Source: UBA5069 sp963773745 (GTDB lineage Bacteria > Chloroflexota > Anaerolineae > Caldilineales > Caldilineaceae). Taken from it: a stretch of DNA of 64,000 bases. The notes under the pieces are model-generated. The model did not search any database. It saw nothing but the letters and a program-made list of their open reading frames with translations, and was not told where the DNA came from. Location of the stretch: contig CAVZCL010000005.1 of NCBI GenBank assembly GCA_963773745.1, positions 868,001 through 932,000 of the forward strand, read 5' to 3'. How positions within the stretch are numbered: position 1 is the first letter of the stretch; every line of letters begins with the position of its first letter. This document shows, one piece after another, positions 26,973 through 37,622 of the stretch. Position numbers and translations under genes: made by a program.

Positions 26973-28440
26973 CCCGCCGAAGCCCGATTGCATCAGCCCG
27001 GCCCAGAAGCCGGGGAGGATGCCGACGACGATGGTGAATGCGGCTGCCAGCGCCAGGCCGATCTGGAGCGAACCCCAGGCGCCGTGGCTCAATCTGCGCT
27101 TCTTCGCTCGGCTGCTCAAAGTACATGGCCACCACCACACGCAGGTAGTAGTAGACTGCAATCGCGCTGGTAACCATGCCCACCACCGCCAGCCATGTCC
27201 ATCCACCGTTGACGGCGGCACGGAAGACGAAGAACTTGCCGAAGAAGCCCGCCAGCGGCGGCATTCCACTGAGGCTGAACATGAAGACGGCCATGAGGAA
27301 GGCCAGCAGCGGCGCACGCTTGCCCAGCCCGCGTGCATGGGCCTGCAGCGCATCATCGCCCACACGCTGCTCCAGCGTCATAATGACGGCGAAGGCGCCC
27401 ATGTTCATAAAGGCGTAGATGAAGAGATAGAAGAGCGCAGCGTCGGCCCCTTCGACGGTGCCGGGGACAAGTGCCACCAGAATGTAGCCGGCGTGCGCAA
27501 TCGTCGAGTAGGCCAGCATGCGCTTGAGGCTCTGCTGGCGCAAGGCGGCCAGGTTGCCCAGCACCATGGTCAGCACGGCGAGGCTGGCGAGAATCCAACC
27601 CCACTGCGGCTGTGCGGCGGGCAGGGCAAGCACCAGCAGGCGGGCCAGCCCCGCAAAGCCTGCGGCCTTGGTGCCGGCGCTCATGAAGGCTGTCACGGGC
27701 GTGGGTGCGCCCTGGTAGACGTCAGGCGTCCACATGTGGAAGGGCACCAGGCTGATTTTGAAGCCGAAGCCCACAATCAGCAGACCAATGCCTGCGTAGA
27801 GCAGGGCGGGGTCGGCAAGGCCGTTGCTTACACTGTATGCAATGGCGTCATACTGAGTGGAGCCGGTCGCCCCATAGAGCAGCGCTGCACCGTAGACAAA
27901 GAAAGCCGAGGCAAATGCGCCCAGCAGGAAGTACTTCATCGCCGCTTCGGTGCTGCGCGGGTTGCTGCGGTGCAGTCCCGTAAGAATGTAGAGCGCGAGC
28001 GAGAAGATTTCCAGCGCAATGAAGAGCACAATCAGGTCGGTGGCAGCGCCCATGAACATCATGCCCACGGTGCAGAGCAGGATGAGGGCGTAGTACTCGC
28101 CCACCTGCTTGTTCACATGCTGAATGTAGGAGTTGCTGAAGAGCACGCCCAGCAGCGCGGCCGCCAGCACAATGATATTGATGCTGAGGGTGAAGCGATC
28201 ATCAATGGCGTGCCCCTGAAAGGAGACGGGCGTCTGCGTCCAGAGCCACGCGCTCACGGCCATGGCGCTGAGGATGCCCACAACCGCAATCCACGGCAGC
28301 GCAGCCTTGCCGCCCGCGTGCTCGTCGGCCTCGCCGCCAAAGGCATCCACCATCATAATGAGCAACGCAAAGAGCACAAGCAGCGTTTGTGGCCAGATTG
28401 CCTGCATGTTCAATTGCAGCATTTGCATGGCGTCGTTCAT
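26970..28440 (-). CDS. nuoN: NADH-quinone oxidoreductase subunit N, copy 1 (one frame break)
   Basis: About 490-residue antiporter-like membrane subunit of complex I. Key charged residues are in place: Glu in FIALEIFSLALYILTG, Lys in KISLVPFHMWTPDVYQGAPT and Lys in KRMLAYSTIAHAGY. An extra base at about 27095 shifts the C-terminus. The restored tail LALAAAFTIVVGILPGFWAG is the expected last helix, ending at TAA 26970. Its start overlaps the nuoM stop by 4 bp (ATGA), so the two are coupled. Confidence 0.94.
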
Positions 28441-29969
28441 TTGGACCCGTCCTCCAGGTTCATGGTCTCCAGAGCCACGGCGTCCACCGTGCGCGTCACG
28501 GCGGGCTGGCTCTCAAGGAGCGCCGACACCGACGGGTTGATCTTGTCGAAGAATAGATTTGGAAAGAGGCCGATGATGAAGAAGAGAATCAGCAGCGGCA
28601 GCACCATGAGGAACTCGGCAGGACGGATGTCCTGCAATATGCCCACTTCGTTCTCGGGCTTGGTAATTTTGCCCTGCGCCATCTTGCGGAAGGCCAAGAG
28701 CAGATACCACGCCGCCAGAATGACGCCCGCGGCGGCGATCACCGCGAAGATGGGGTTCCACGTGTAGGTGCCCAGCAGGATGGCGAACTCGCCCACGAAG
28801 CCATTGAGGCCGGGCAGGCCGGCGCTGCTCATGGCCACCACCAGGAAGAGGAAGCTGTAGACCGGAATACTCTTCCAGAGACCGCCAAACTCATCCAGCA
28901 TGCGTGTGTGGCGGCGCTCATAGAGCAGCCCCACCATAAGGAAGAGCGCCCCCGTGCTCACACCGTGGTTCACCATCTGCAGCACCGAGCCGCTCACCGA
29001 CTGCTGGTTGAGCGCTACCAGACCGAGCATCACAAAGCCCATGTGCGCTACAGAGGAGTAGGCGACGAGCGACTTGAAATCCTTCTGCATGAGCGCCGTG
29101 AGCGCGCCGTAGATGATGCCGATGACCGCCAGCGCTGCAATCCAGGGCGCGAAGGTGGCCGCCGCCTCGGGGAAGAGCGGGATGTTGAAGCGCAGATAGC
29201 CATAGGAGCCCATCTTGAGGAGCACGCCTGCCAGGATAATCGAGCCGGCAGTGGGCGCTTGCACGTGGGCGTCGGGCAGCCATGTGTGGAAGGGGAAGAG
29301 CGGCACCTTGATGGCGAAGGCGAGCGTGAAGGCCAGGAAGGCCCACGTCTGCACGGTGGAGCTTAGCGGCACATTCTGAATCTGCAGCAGGTCAAAGGTG
29401 CCCGTATTCGCATAGACCACCAGGATGGCAATGAGCATCACCGCCGAGCCGGCGAAGGTGTAGAGAAAGAACTTGAGCGCGGCGTAGACACGGTTCTGGC
29501 TGCCCCATTGGCCAATCAGGAAGTACATGGGGATGAGGCTGAACTCGAAGAAGACGAAGAAGAGGATCAGGTCCAGCGCAAGGAAGGTGCCGATCATCGC
29601 CGTCTCAAGCACAAGCATGAGCGCAAGGAACGCGCCCAGGCGATCATGGACGAAGCGGTTGCTGAAGGCAATTGCGACCGGCGAGAGGATTGTCGTCAGC
29701 AGCACAATGAAGAGGCTGATGCCGTCCACGCCCAGGTGGTAGGTAAGGCCTGCGGCGGGCAGCCAGGGGGCCACCTCCTCAAACTGCATGCCCGCTTCGC
29801 CCGCCTGCCAGTTGACGAGCAGCAGCAGGCTCACCAGGAAGGTGACAATGGAGAAGCCCAGCGCCGTCCAGCGGCGCGGCCCATCGCCCTTGAGGAGGAG
29901 CACGGCGGCCGCGCCCAGCAGCGGCAAGAAGGTGATGATGCTGAGCAAATAGGGTACCGAGAATTGCAT
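28437..29969 (-). CDS. nuoM: NADH-quinone oxidoreductase subunit M, copy 1
   Basis: 510-residue antiporter-like subunit with an intact frame and about 14 membrane helices. The proton-channel Glu is in FFVFFEFSLIPMYFLIG, the broken-helix Lys in KVPLFPFHTWLPDAHVQAPT and another Lys in KSLVAYSSVAHMGFVML. It pumps protons in the distal membrane arm. A REP-like inverted pair lies between it and nuoL. Confidence 0.96.
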   Translation of the reverse strand: MQFSVPYLLSIITFLPLLGAAAVLLLKGDGPRRWTALGFSIVTFLVSLLLLVNWQAGEAGMQFEEVAPWLPAAGLTYHLGVDGISLFIVLLTTILSPVAIAFSNRFVHDRLGAFLALMLVLETAMIGTFLALDLILFFVFFEFSLIPMYFLIGQWGSQNRVYAALKFFLYTFAGSAVMLIAILVVYANTGTFDLLQIQNVPLSSTVQTWAFLAFTLAFAIKVPLFPFHTWLPDAHVQAPTAGSIILAGVLLKMGSYGYLRFNIPLFPEAAATFAPWIAALAVIGIIYGALTALMQKDFKSLVAYSSVAHMGFVMLGLVALNQQSVSGSVLQMVNHGVSTGALFLMVGLLYERRHTRMLDEFGGLWKSIPVYSFLFLVVAMSSAGLPGLNGFVGEFAILLGTYTWNPIFAVIAAAGVILAAWYLLLAFRKMAQGKITKPENEVGILQDIRPAEFLMVLPLLILFFIIGLFPNLFFDKINPSVSALLESQPAVTRTVDAVALETMNLEDGSK

Positions 29970-30023
29970 AAATAACCAGCTTCCTGAAGTGCGGTTCCCC
30001 GAGTGTGGAGCAGCGATGCGTTC

Positions 30024-30097
30024 GTAGCGGCGGCTTCAGCCGCCGTAGGTATGGATCGCGTCGCGTCCTCGAGAACGGCGGCTGAAGCCGCCGCTAC
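30024..30097. repeat. REP-like inverted pair (GGCGGCT family) between nuoL and nuoM
   Basis: Full copy of the GTAG-headed element: GTAGC + GGCGGCTTCAGCCGCC, a linker with TCCTCGAGA, then the inverted unit ending in CTAC. It interrupts an operon without a promoter or terminator being obvious. Confidence 0.85.
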
Positions 30098-30125
30098 GAA
30101 ATGCAGCGCCTCGCGCCGCATCTGC

Positions 30126-32027
<1,902 letters not shown>

Positions 32028-32123
32028 CCTCTGACGCTGCGCTGCCCGGCCATTGCTGACATTTCTGGACGGCGCTGCGGGGTGTGATGTGCGCTGTTGC
32101 TGCGGGTTATGCCTTGTGGAGGG

Positions 32124-32426
32124 CTACCACTTGAGCAGGTTGATTTCGTCCACGTTGGTCGTGTCGGCGTTGCGGTTGTGGGCAATCAGAATTGCGAGCC
32201 CCACAGCCACCTCGGCAGCGGCCACGGCCATGACCATGAAGACGAAGATTTGGCCGTTGAGATTGCCCCACTGGCGGCTGAGCGCGATGAGCGAGAGATT
32301 GACGCTGTTGAGCATCATCTCCACGCACATGAAGACAATCAGCGCGTTGCGCCGGCTAAGCACGCCCACGGCGCCAATCAAAAAGATCGCCGCGCCCAAT
32401 ATCAGATAATAGCTGGTTGGAATCAT
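32124..32426 (-). CDS. nuoK: NADH-quinone oxidoreductase subunit K, copy 1
   Basis: 100 residues from ATG 32426 (MIPTSYYLILGAAIFLIGAV), the usual family start; upstream in-frame residues read into spacer. Three membrane helices carry the two proton-pathway Glu residues, in VEMMLNSVNLSLIAL and AAAEVAVGLAIL. It ends NVDEINLLKW, a typical NuoK tail. Confidence 0.95.
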   Translation of the reverse strand: MIPTSYYLILGAAIFLIGAVGVLSRRNALIVFMCVEMMLNSVNLSLIALSRQWGNLNGQIFVFMVMAVAAAEVAVGLAILIAHNRNADTTNVDEINLLKW

Positions 32427-32464
32427 GTCTGGCCCAGTTTGCGTTGTTGTTGACGGCAATTAGC

Positions 32465-32523
32465 AAGTGGTCAATGGTCAATGGTCAGTGGTCAATGGTC
32501 AATGGTCAATGGTCAATGGCCAT
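32465..32523. repeat. GGTCAAT heptamer tandem array
   Basis: About seven consecutive copies of GGTCAAT (one GGTCAGT) lie between nuoJ and nuoK. TTGTCTTTTGTCAATATTC follows without a full inverted arm. Same unit as at 14027. Confidence 0.85.
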
Positions 32524-32540
32524 TTTCCAATTGTCTTTTG

Positions 32541-33069
32541 TCAATATTCAATTTTCTGCTCTGGGGCCGGCTGCCTGCGCGCCAGCAGCAGCGCGCCGAT
32601 GAGCGCTACGAGCAGCAGCACGCCTACCATTTCAAAGGGCAGAATGAACCTTGTAAAGAGCACCAGACCCACCACCGGCGGCACGCCACCGGCCAGCGCC
32701 GCACTCTCAGGCCCCACGCCCGCAAAGGCCTGCGCCATGCTGAAGCTGAGTGCCACCAGCAGCAGCAACCCCAGCCCCATCGCCACATATGGAATCCATG
32801 AACGGTGGCCCGCCGCGCATCTCAATCCCCTGGCTGCCAATCAGCATGATGACAAAGAGAATGAGAATGACGATGCCGCCCGCATAGATAATAATCTGGA
32901 CTGCGCCCAGGAACTGCGCATCCATGGTGATGTAGAGCGCGGCCAGCATGGCAAAGTTCGCGAGCAGAAAGAGCGCGCTGTGCACGGGCTTGTTGCTCGC
33001 CACCACGCCTACGGCAGCGGCGACGCTGATTGCTGCGACGACAAAGTAGAAGAGATACGAAAACCACAT
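32541..33069 (-). CDS. nuoJ: NADH-quinone oxidoreductase subunit J, copy 1 (one frame break)
   Basis: About 176 residues of NuoJ, whose third helix carries the pi-bulge near QIIIYAGGIVILILFVIMLI. It starts MWFSYLFYFVVAAISVAAAV at 33069. An extra base at about 32800 shifts the frame, after which LVLFTRFILPFEMVGVLLLV gives the conserved last helix. Five membrane segments are visible in total. Confidence 0.93.
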
Positions 33070-33149
33070 GAGGACATTCCCTCGTTGTGCGCTGGAGTGT
33101 TGCGCCTGATGTGTTGTGCGCCTGAAATGCACCAAATGCGCGCGTGCGC

Positions 33150-33620
33150 TTAGTCCGGCCGGATGATGACCTGCGGCTCGCCAGGGTTGATCAGCGCTTC
33201 CTTGTCCAGGATCAGGTCGCGACGGTGGTAGGTGGCCAGCGCAAATTCGTGGCCCAGCACAATCGCCTCTACAGGACAAGCTTCTTCACAATCGCCGCAG
33301 AAGACGCAGCGCAGCAGGTTGACTTCGTAGACCGACGCATAGCGCTCGCCCGGCGAGTGGCGGTTGTTGGGGTCATTCTCCGCCGCCTCGACGTAGATGG
33401 CCCCAGTGGGGCAGGCTGCTTCGCAGAGCATGCAGCCGATGCAGCGCTCAAGGCCACTTTCGTAGCGGCGCAGCTCATGCTTGCCGCGAAAGCGCGGGTA
33501 GATGGAGATTGGCTCGAAGGGATACTGGATGGTGACGTTCTTGCGCGTCAGCGCAGTGAGCGTGACACCCATCGCCTTGGCGATCTCGAGTGCGCCGCGG
33601 AAGAAACCGTTTGAAGCCAT
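33150..33620 (-). CDS. nuoI: NADH-quinone oxidoreductase subunit I, copy 1
   Basis: 156 residues from ATG 33620 (MASNGFFRGALEIAKAMG). Two 4Fe-4S ferredoxin motifs, CIGCMLCEAACPTGAI and CVFCGDCEEACPVEAI, carry clusters N6a and N6b that pass electrons toward N2 in NuoB. The N-terminal amphipathic region anchors it to the membrane arm. Only the first nuo cluster has a nuoI. Confidence 0.96.
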   Translation of the reverse strand: MASNGFFRGALEIAKAMGVTLTALTRKNVTIQYPFEPISIYPRFRGKHELRRYESGLERCIGCMLCEAACPTGAIYVEAAENDPNNRHSPGERYASVYEVNLLRCVFCGDCEEACPVEAIVLGHEFALATYHRRDLILDKEALINPGEPQVIIRPD

Positions 33621-33655
33621 GTGTTTCACTTTTCCTGAAGCAACGTCAGATTTTC

Positions 33656-33779
33656 GTAGCGGCGGCTTCAACTGCCATCCTGCCCATTGCGCCGCCTGCG
33701 TTCATATCGGGGGCCTTCCAGCCCTCCGCTCGCGCCGCGCGAGCGCGCTCACAGCGTCACGCCAGGGGACGTGACCTAC
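33656..33779. repeat. Mosaic of three REP-like families between nuoH and nuoI
   Basis: The 5' half of the GGCGGCT family (GTAGCGGCGGCTTCA, 33656) is followed by a GGGGGCCTTCCAGCCCTCC unit (about 33701). Then comes a GTCACG-family unit GCGTCACGCCAGGGGACGTGACCTAC ending at 33779. The last provides the TAG stop of nuoH on the minus strand. Confidence 0.7.
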
Positions 33780-34786
33780 TTGAAAAAGACCACCAGCAGC
33801 GCCGTCACAATCATGTACGCCAGGCTAATCGGCAGCAGGCGCGTCCATGTGAAGGTCATCAGCTGGTCGTAGCGCGGGCGGCTCACGCTGCCGCGCACCC
33901 AGATGAAGAGGAAGAGCACCATCACCACCTTGACGAAGAGCACCAGCGGCCCCAGCCAGATCACATCCGCCAGAAAGCCGAAGGGCAGCCTGTAGCCCCC
34001 AAAGAAGAGGGTGACCACAATCGTGCTCAGCGTGATCATGTTGATGTACTCGGCCATGAAGAAGAGCGCGAACTTGATGCCGCCGTACTCCGTCTGGAAG
34101 CCGGCCACCAGCTCGTTCTCCGTCTCCGGCAGGTCAAAGGGGCTGCGGTTGGCCTGGGCCAGCACGCCAATGAAGAAGAGCGGGAACATGCCCCACAGCC
34201 AGAGCCACTCCCACCACATGCGCGGTACTTCCACCAACTGCACAAGGCTGAAGCCGCCCGCCAGCAGCAGGATGCTCACCAGGAAGAGTCCCTGGGGCAA
34301 CTCGTAGGAGATCATCTGCGCAGCGCCGCGCAGCGAGCCCATGAGCGAATAGTTGTTGTTGCTGCTCCACCCCGCCAGCAGAATACCGTAGGCTTCAACG
34401 CCTGCAATCATCAGCAGCCAGAGGAAGCCAATGGGCACGTCGGCCACAGCCGGAATGCCCTGCGCCACGGGGATGACTGCCCAGATGATCAGCGCGGGAA
34501 TCATGGCCAGCGCAGGCGCCATAACGTAGACCCACTTGTCCACATGGCCCGGGATGAATTCTTCCTTGAACATGGCCTTGACGGCGTCGGCAATGGGCTG
34601 CAGCAGCCCCTGCGGGCCGGCGCGGTTGGGCCCCACACGCGCCTGGAAGCGCGCAATCAGCCGCCGCTCGTACCATGTCAGGTAGGCGAAGCCCGTCAGC
34701 AGCACCAGCAGCAGAATGATGATGCGGATGAAGGGGAAGATGAGAACATTCCACCAGTCCATATACAGGTCCTGACAGTAGCTCAT
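33776..34786 (-). CDS. nuoH: NADH-quinone oxidoreductase subunit H, copy 1
   Basis: 336-residue proximal membrane subunit that forms the quinone chamber together with NuoB and NuoD. Conserved features: RVGPNRAGPQGLLQPIADAV, ANRSPFDLPETENELVAGF with the invariant Arg, and FALFFMAEYINM with the conserved Glu. About eight to nine helices, frame intact. The stop TAG lies in a GTAGGTCACG repeat. Compare copy 2 at 44707, where three of these residues differ. Confidence 0.95.
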   Translation of the reverse strand: MSYCQDLYMDWWNVLIFPFIRIIILLLVLLTGFAYLTWYERRLIARFQARVGPNRAGPQGLLQPIADAVKAMFKEEFIPGHVDKWVYVMAPALAMIPALIIWAVIPVAQGIPAVADVPIGFLWLLMIAGVEAYGILLAGWSSNNNYSLMGSLRGAAQMISYELPQGLFLVSILLLAGGFSLVQLVEVPRMWWEWLWLWGMFPLFFIGVLAQANRSPFDLPETENELVAGFQTEYGGIKFALFFMAEYINMITLSTIVVTLFFGGYRLPFGFLADVIWLGPLVLFVKVVMVLFLFIWVRGSVSRPRYDQLMTFTWTRLLPISLAYMIVTALLVVFFK

Positions 34787-34815
34787 GTATCACCGCAAGG
34801 GCGCGGTGATACGGG

Positions 34816-37527
34816 TTACGCGGGCGCTTGTGGCCCGGGCTTGAGTTCAACTTTGGTGACGGCCGCGCCGTTGCGCAGCGCGCCCACGGGCGCATTCGGC
34901 AGGCTCTCGGGAATCCACACGCTGCCCGGGCGCACTGTCGGGTCAATGCGTACGGCCAGAATCAGCTCGCCCTGGTCGCTGGTCACCCGCAGCAAGCTGT
35001 TCATTTCGACGCCCATCTTTGCAGCGTCGTCGGGGTGCATGGCAACCGAAGCGCCAAAGGCCATGCTCTGCATGAGCTTGGTTTGGGCAAAGAGTGTGCC
35101 GTTGTCGTAGAGCACGGTGCCGCCCACAAGGCTGAAGCCCTCCTGCGGCACAGCCCCCTGCGCGACCTGCTGCATGGCAAACTTGCCGCGCACGGCGGCA
35201 GCGTCCCACTGCACGCCCTGGTCGCCCAGCGCGTCCCACGTCAGGCCGCGATAGGCGGGGATGACCTTGGCGATTTCGGCCGTGACGCCGTGCACATCGG
35301 TGAAGGGCCAGTGAAAGCCCAGGCGCGCCGCCAGGTGATCGAGGATCATCCAGTCCGAGGCGGCCTTGCTGTCGGGATTGCGCACTGCCTTGGGCGCGCG
35401 CTGTACGCGCCGCTCCAGGTTGGTAAAGGTGCCGTCTTCTTCCGCCCAGCTGACGGCAGGGAGGACCACGTCGGCCAACTGCGCCGTCTCGGTCAGGAAG
35501 AGATCCTGCACCACCAGGAAGTCGAGCGAGTCGAGCTTTTCGGCCCAGGCGGGGCGCTCGGTGGCGGGGTTTGCGCCCATGATGTAGAGCGCCTTGATGC
35601 TGTCGCCTGCGCCGTCGAGCATCTGCGTGTAACTCTTGCCCGCCTTGGTCGCGATGGGGCCGCCCCAGCTCTTCTCGAGCGACTTGCGCACCTTTTCGTC
35701 ATTCAGCGCGGCGTGGCCCGGCAGCGCGTTGGGCAGAAGCCCCATGTCGCGGCAGCCCTGGCTGTTGGCCTCGAGCCCTACATAGGCAAGGCGGCTGCTG
35801 TGGCCCGTAATCAGCGCGAGGTTGGTGAGGGCATTGCGCACCTGCTTGCCCGCTTCGCCCTGCGCCACCATGGGGCCGTAGATGATGACTGCGTTCTTCG
35901 ATTTGGCCAGCAGTTCGGCGGCGCGCTTTGCTTCGTCCACATCCACGCCGCAGACGGTGCGCAGCGCTTCCTTGGTCGCGTCGGCCACGTAGCTTGCAGC
36001 GTCGTGCGGCGCGCCTGTCGCGTGCTTGAGCGCCAGCTTGGCAATCGCGTTGATCGTGAGCGCTTCGGAGCCCGGGCGGCAGCCCAGATAGGGGCCCTTG
36101 TAGCGGGTCAGCTCCACCTTGCGCGGGTGGACGATAATCAGCTGCATCTTGCCGCGGCGTATGGCGCGCTTGAGGTGCACGTCGAGAATGGGCAATTCTT
36201 CGCTCGGGTCCACGCCCACCAGCATGACGACATCGGCCTTGGGGTCAGGGCCATACTGGGGCTTCATCAGGTCGGCCAGCGCGGGCAGGCCTGTGGGCAG
36301 CGCAGCAACATCAGCGCCGGCGCGGTGGTCAATGTTGTTGGTGCCAATCGCCGTGCGGAAGAGGCGCTGGAGCAGGTAGTTGCTCTCGTTGCCCAGCTTC
36401 GCGCTGCCGATGGCGCCGATGCTGTCGGCGCCGCTGCTTTGCTTGACACCCTGCAGCTTGCTCGCCACAAGTTCGAGCGCCTCGCTCCATGCGGTGGGCA
36501 CAAGCGTGCCATTCTTGCGCACAAGCGGGGTTACCAGCCGCTCCGCGTCGTTGATCCAGCCGTGGGCAAAGCGCCCCTTGTCACAGAGCCATTGGTCGTT
36601 GACGGCCATGTTCTCGCGCCCCACCATGCGGCGCACGCTGTGCGTGCGGCTGTCCATGCGCAGGTTGCAGCCGATTGAGCAGTGGGTGCAAATGCTGGGC
36701 GTGCGGTCAATCTCCCACGGGCGATAGGCAAAGCGCGCCACGCGGTTTGTCAGTGCGCCCACGGGGCAAATGTCTATGATGTTGCCGCTCGTCTTGGCGT
36801 CGACCGGCTTGCCATCCTGAATGTCGATAATGGTCGCGCCGCCGCGCTCAAAGAGCCCCAGTTGCGGCTTGTCTTCCCACTCTTCCAGATAGCGAATGCA
36901 GCGCCAGCAGACAACGCAGCGCTCCTGATCGAGCACGATCGTGTCGCTGATCAGGTAGTGCTTGGCCTTGTGGCGCTTGGGTTCCAATAGTTGGCTGATG
37001 CCCGGGCCGTAGCGCATCGTCTGGTCCTGAAGCGGGCACTCGCCGCCCTTGTCGCAAATGGGGCAGTCCAGCGGGTGATTGAGCAGGAAAAAGGCAAGGT
37101 TCGCTTCCTGCGTGGCCCTCACCTGTTCGGTCTCCGTATTGACGACCATGTCCTGCGCCACGGGCACCGAGCAGGCAGTCTGAAGCTGCGGGCCGCGCGG
37201 CCCGCTGATCTCCACAAGGCACATGCGGCAACAGGCCACGGGGTCCAGCTTGGGGTGGCTGCAGAAGACAGGAATGGCGATGCCGAGTTTCTGCGCGGCG
37301 TCCACCACCAGCGTGCCCTTGGGCACGGTAACGAAGCGGCCGTCAATTGTGAGCGACACCTCGTTGGCGTTGGCGGGGGCCTCTGGCTTGGCCGAGGCAG
37401 CGCCGCCGCCTGTGCCGGGCGCGCTGGCCCCGCCCGGCTTGACCTCAACAGGGGTCTTCGGCTTGGGGTCGGGCTGGCTCGGAGAGTGCTTCAGTTCAGG
37501 CGCTTTGCCGTTTGCTTTATCGCTCAT
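34816..37527 (-). CDS. nuoG: NADH-quinone oxidoreductase subunit G, copy 1
   Basis: 903-residue large iron-sulfur subunit of the peripheral arm. After a ~55-residue Pro/Ala/Gly-rich extra N-terminus come the 2Fe-2S motif CCRMCLVE, the His-ligated cluster NHPLDCPICDKGGECPLQDQ and the 4Fe-4S motif CVVCWRCIRYLEEWE. The molybdopterin-oxidoreductase-type part has a fourth cluster CTHCSIGCNLR (N7). Frame intact, length normal for N7-bearing forms. Confidence 0.96.
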   Translation of the reverse strand: MSDKANGKAPELKHSPSQPDPKPKTPVEVKPGGASAPGTGGGAASAKPEAPANANEVSLTIDGRFVTVPKGTLVVDAAQKLGIAIPVFCSHPKLDPVACCRMCLVEISGPRGPQLQTACSVPVAQDMVVNTETEQVRATQEANLAFFLLNHPLDCPICDKGGECPLQDQTMRYGPGISQLLEPKRHKAKHYLISDTIVLDQERCVVCWRCIRYLEEWEDKPQLGLFERGGATIIDIQDGKPVDAKTSGNIIDICPVGALTNRVARFAYRPWEIDRTPSICTHCSIGCNLRMDSRTHSVRRMVGRENMAVNDQWLCDKGRFAHGWINDAERLVTPLVRKNGTLVPTAWSEALELVASKLQGVKQSSGADSIGAIGSAKLGNESNYLLQRLFRTAIGTNNIDHRAGADVAALPTGLPALADLMKPQYGPDPKADVVMLVGVDPSEELPILDVHLKRAIRRGKMQLIIVHPRKVELTRYKGPYLGCRPGSEALTINAIAKLALKHATGAPHDAASYVADATKEALRTVCGVDVDEAKRAAELLAKSKNAVIIYGPMVAQGEAGKQVRNALTNLALITGHSSRLAYVGLEANSQGCRDMGLLPNALPGHAALNDEKVRKSLEKSWGGPIATKAGKSYTQMLDGAGDSIKALYIMGANPATERPAWAEKLDSLDFLVVQDLFLTETAQLADVVLPAVSWAEEDGTFTNLERRVQRAPKAVRNPDSKAASDWMILDHLAARLGFHWPFTDVHGVTAEIAKVIPAYRGLTWDALGDQGVQWDAAAVRGKFAMQQVAQGAVPQEGFSLVGGTVLYDNGTLFAQTKLMQSMAFGASVAMHPDDAAKMGVEMNSLLRVTSDQGELILAVRIDPTVRPGSVWIPESLPNAPVGALRNGAAVTKVELKPGPQAPA

Positions 37528-37549
37528 AATCAGGAGAATCCGTCAGTTC

Positions 37550-37622
37550 GTAGCGGCGGCTTCAGCCGCCGTCTTCAAGGACGCGTCGCGTGGTCGGGTA
37601 CGGCGGCTGAAGCCGCCGCTAC
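37550..37622. repeat. REP-like inverted pair (GGCGGCT family) between nuoF and nuoG
   Basis: Full GTAG...CTAC element. Its outer CTAC at 37619-37622 contains the TAG stop codon of nuoF when read on the minus strand, so the end of NuoF is directly fused to the repeat. Confidence 0.88.

Noticed and set aside
26869..28767. 632-codon plus-strand open frame over nuoN and nuoM
   Set aside because: Antisense shadow of high-GC membrane-protein genes; composition is His/Gln/Arg-rich with no fold-like pattern.
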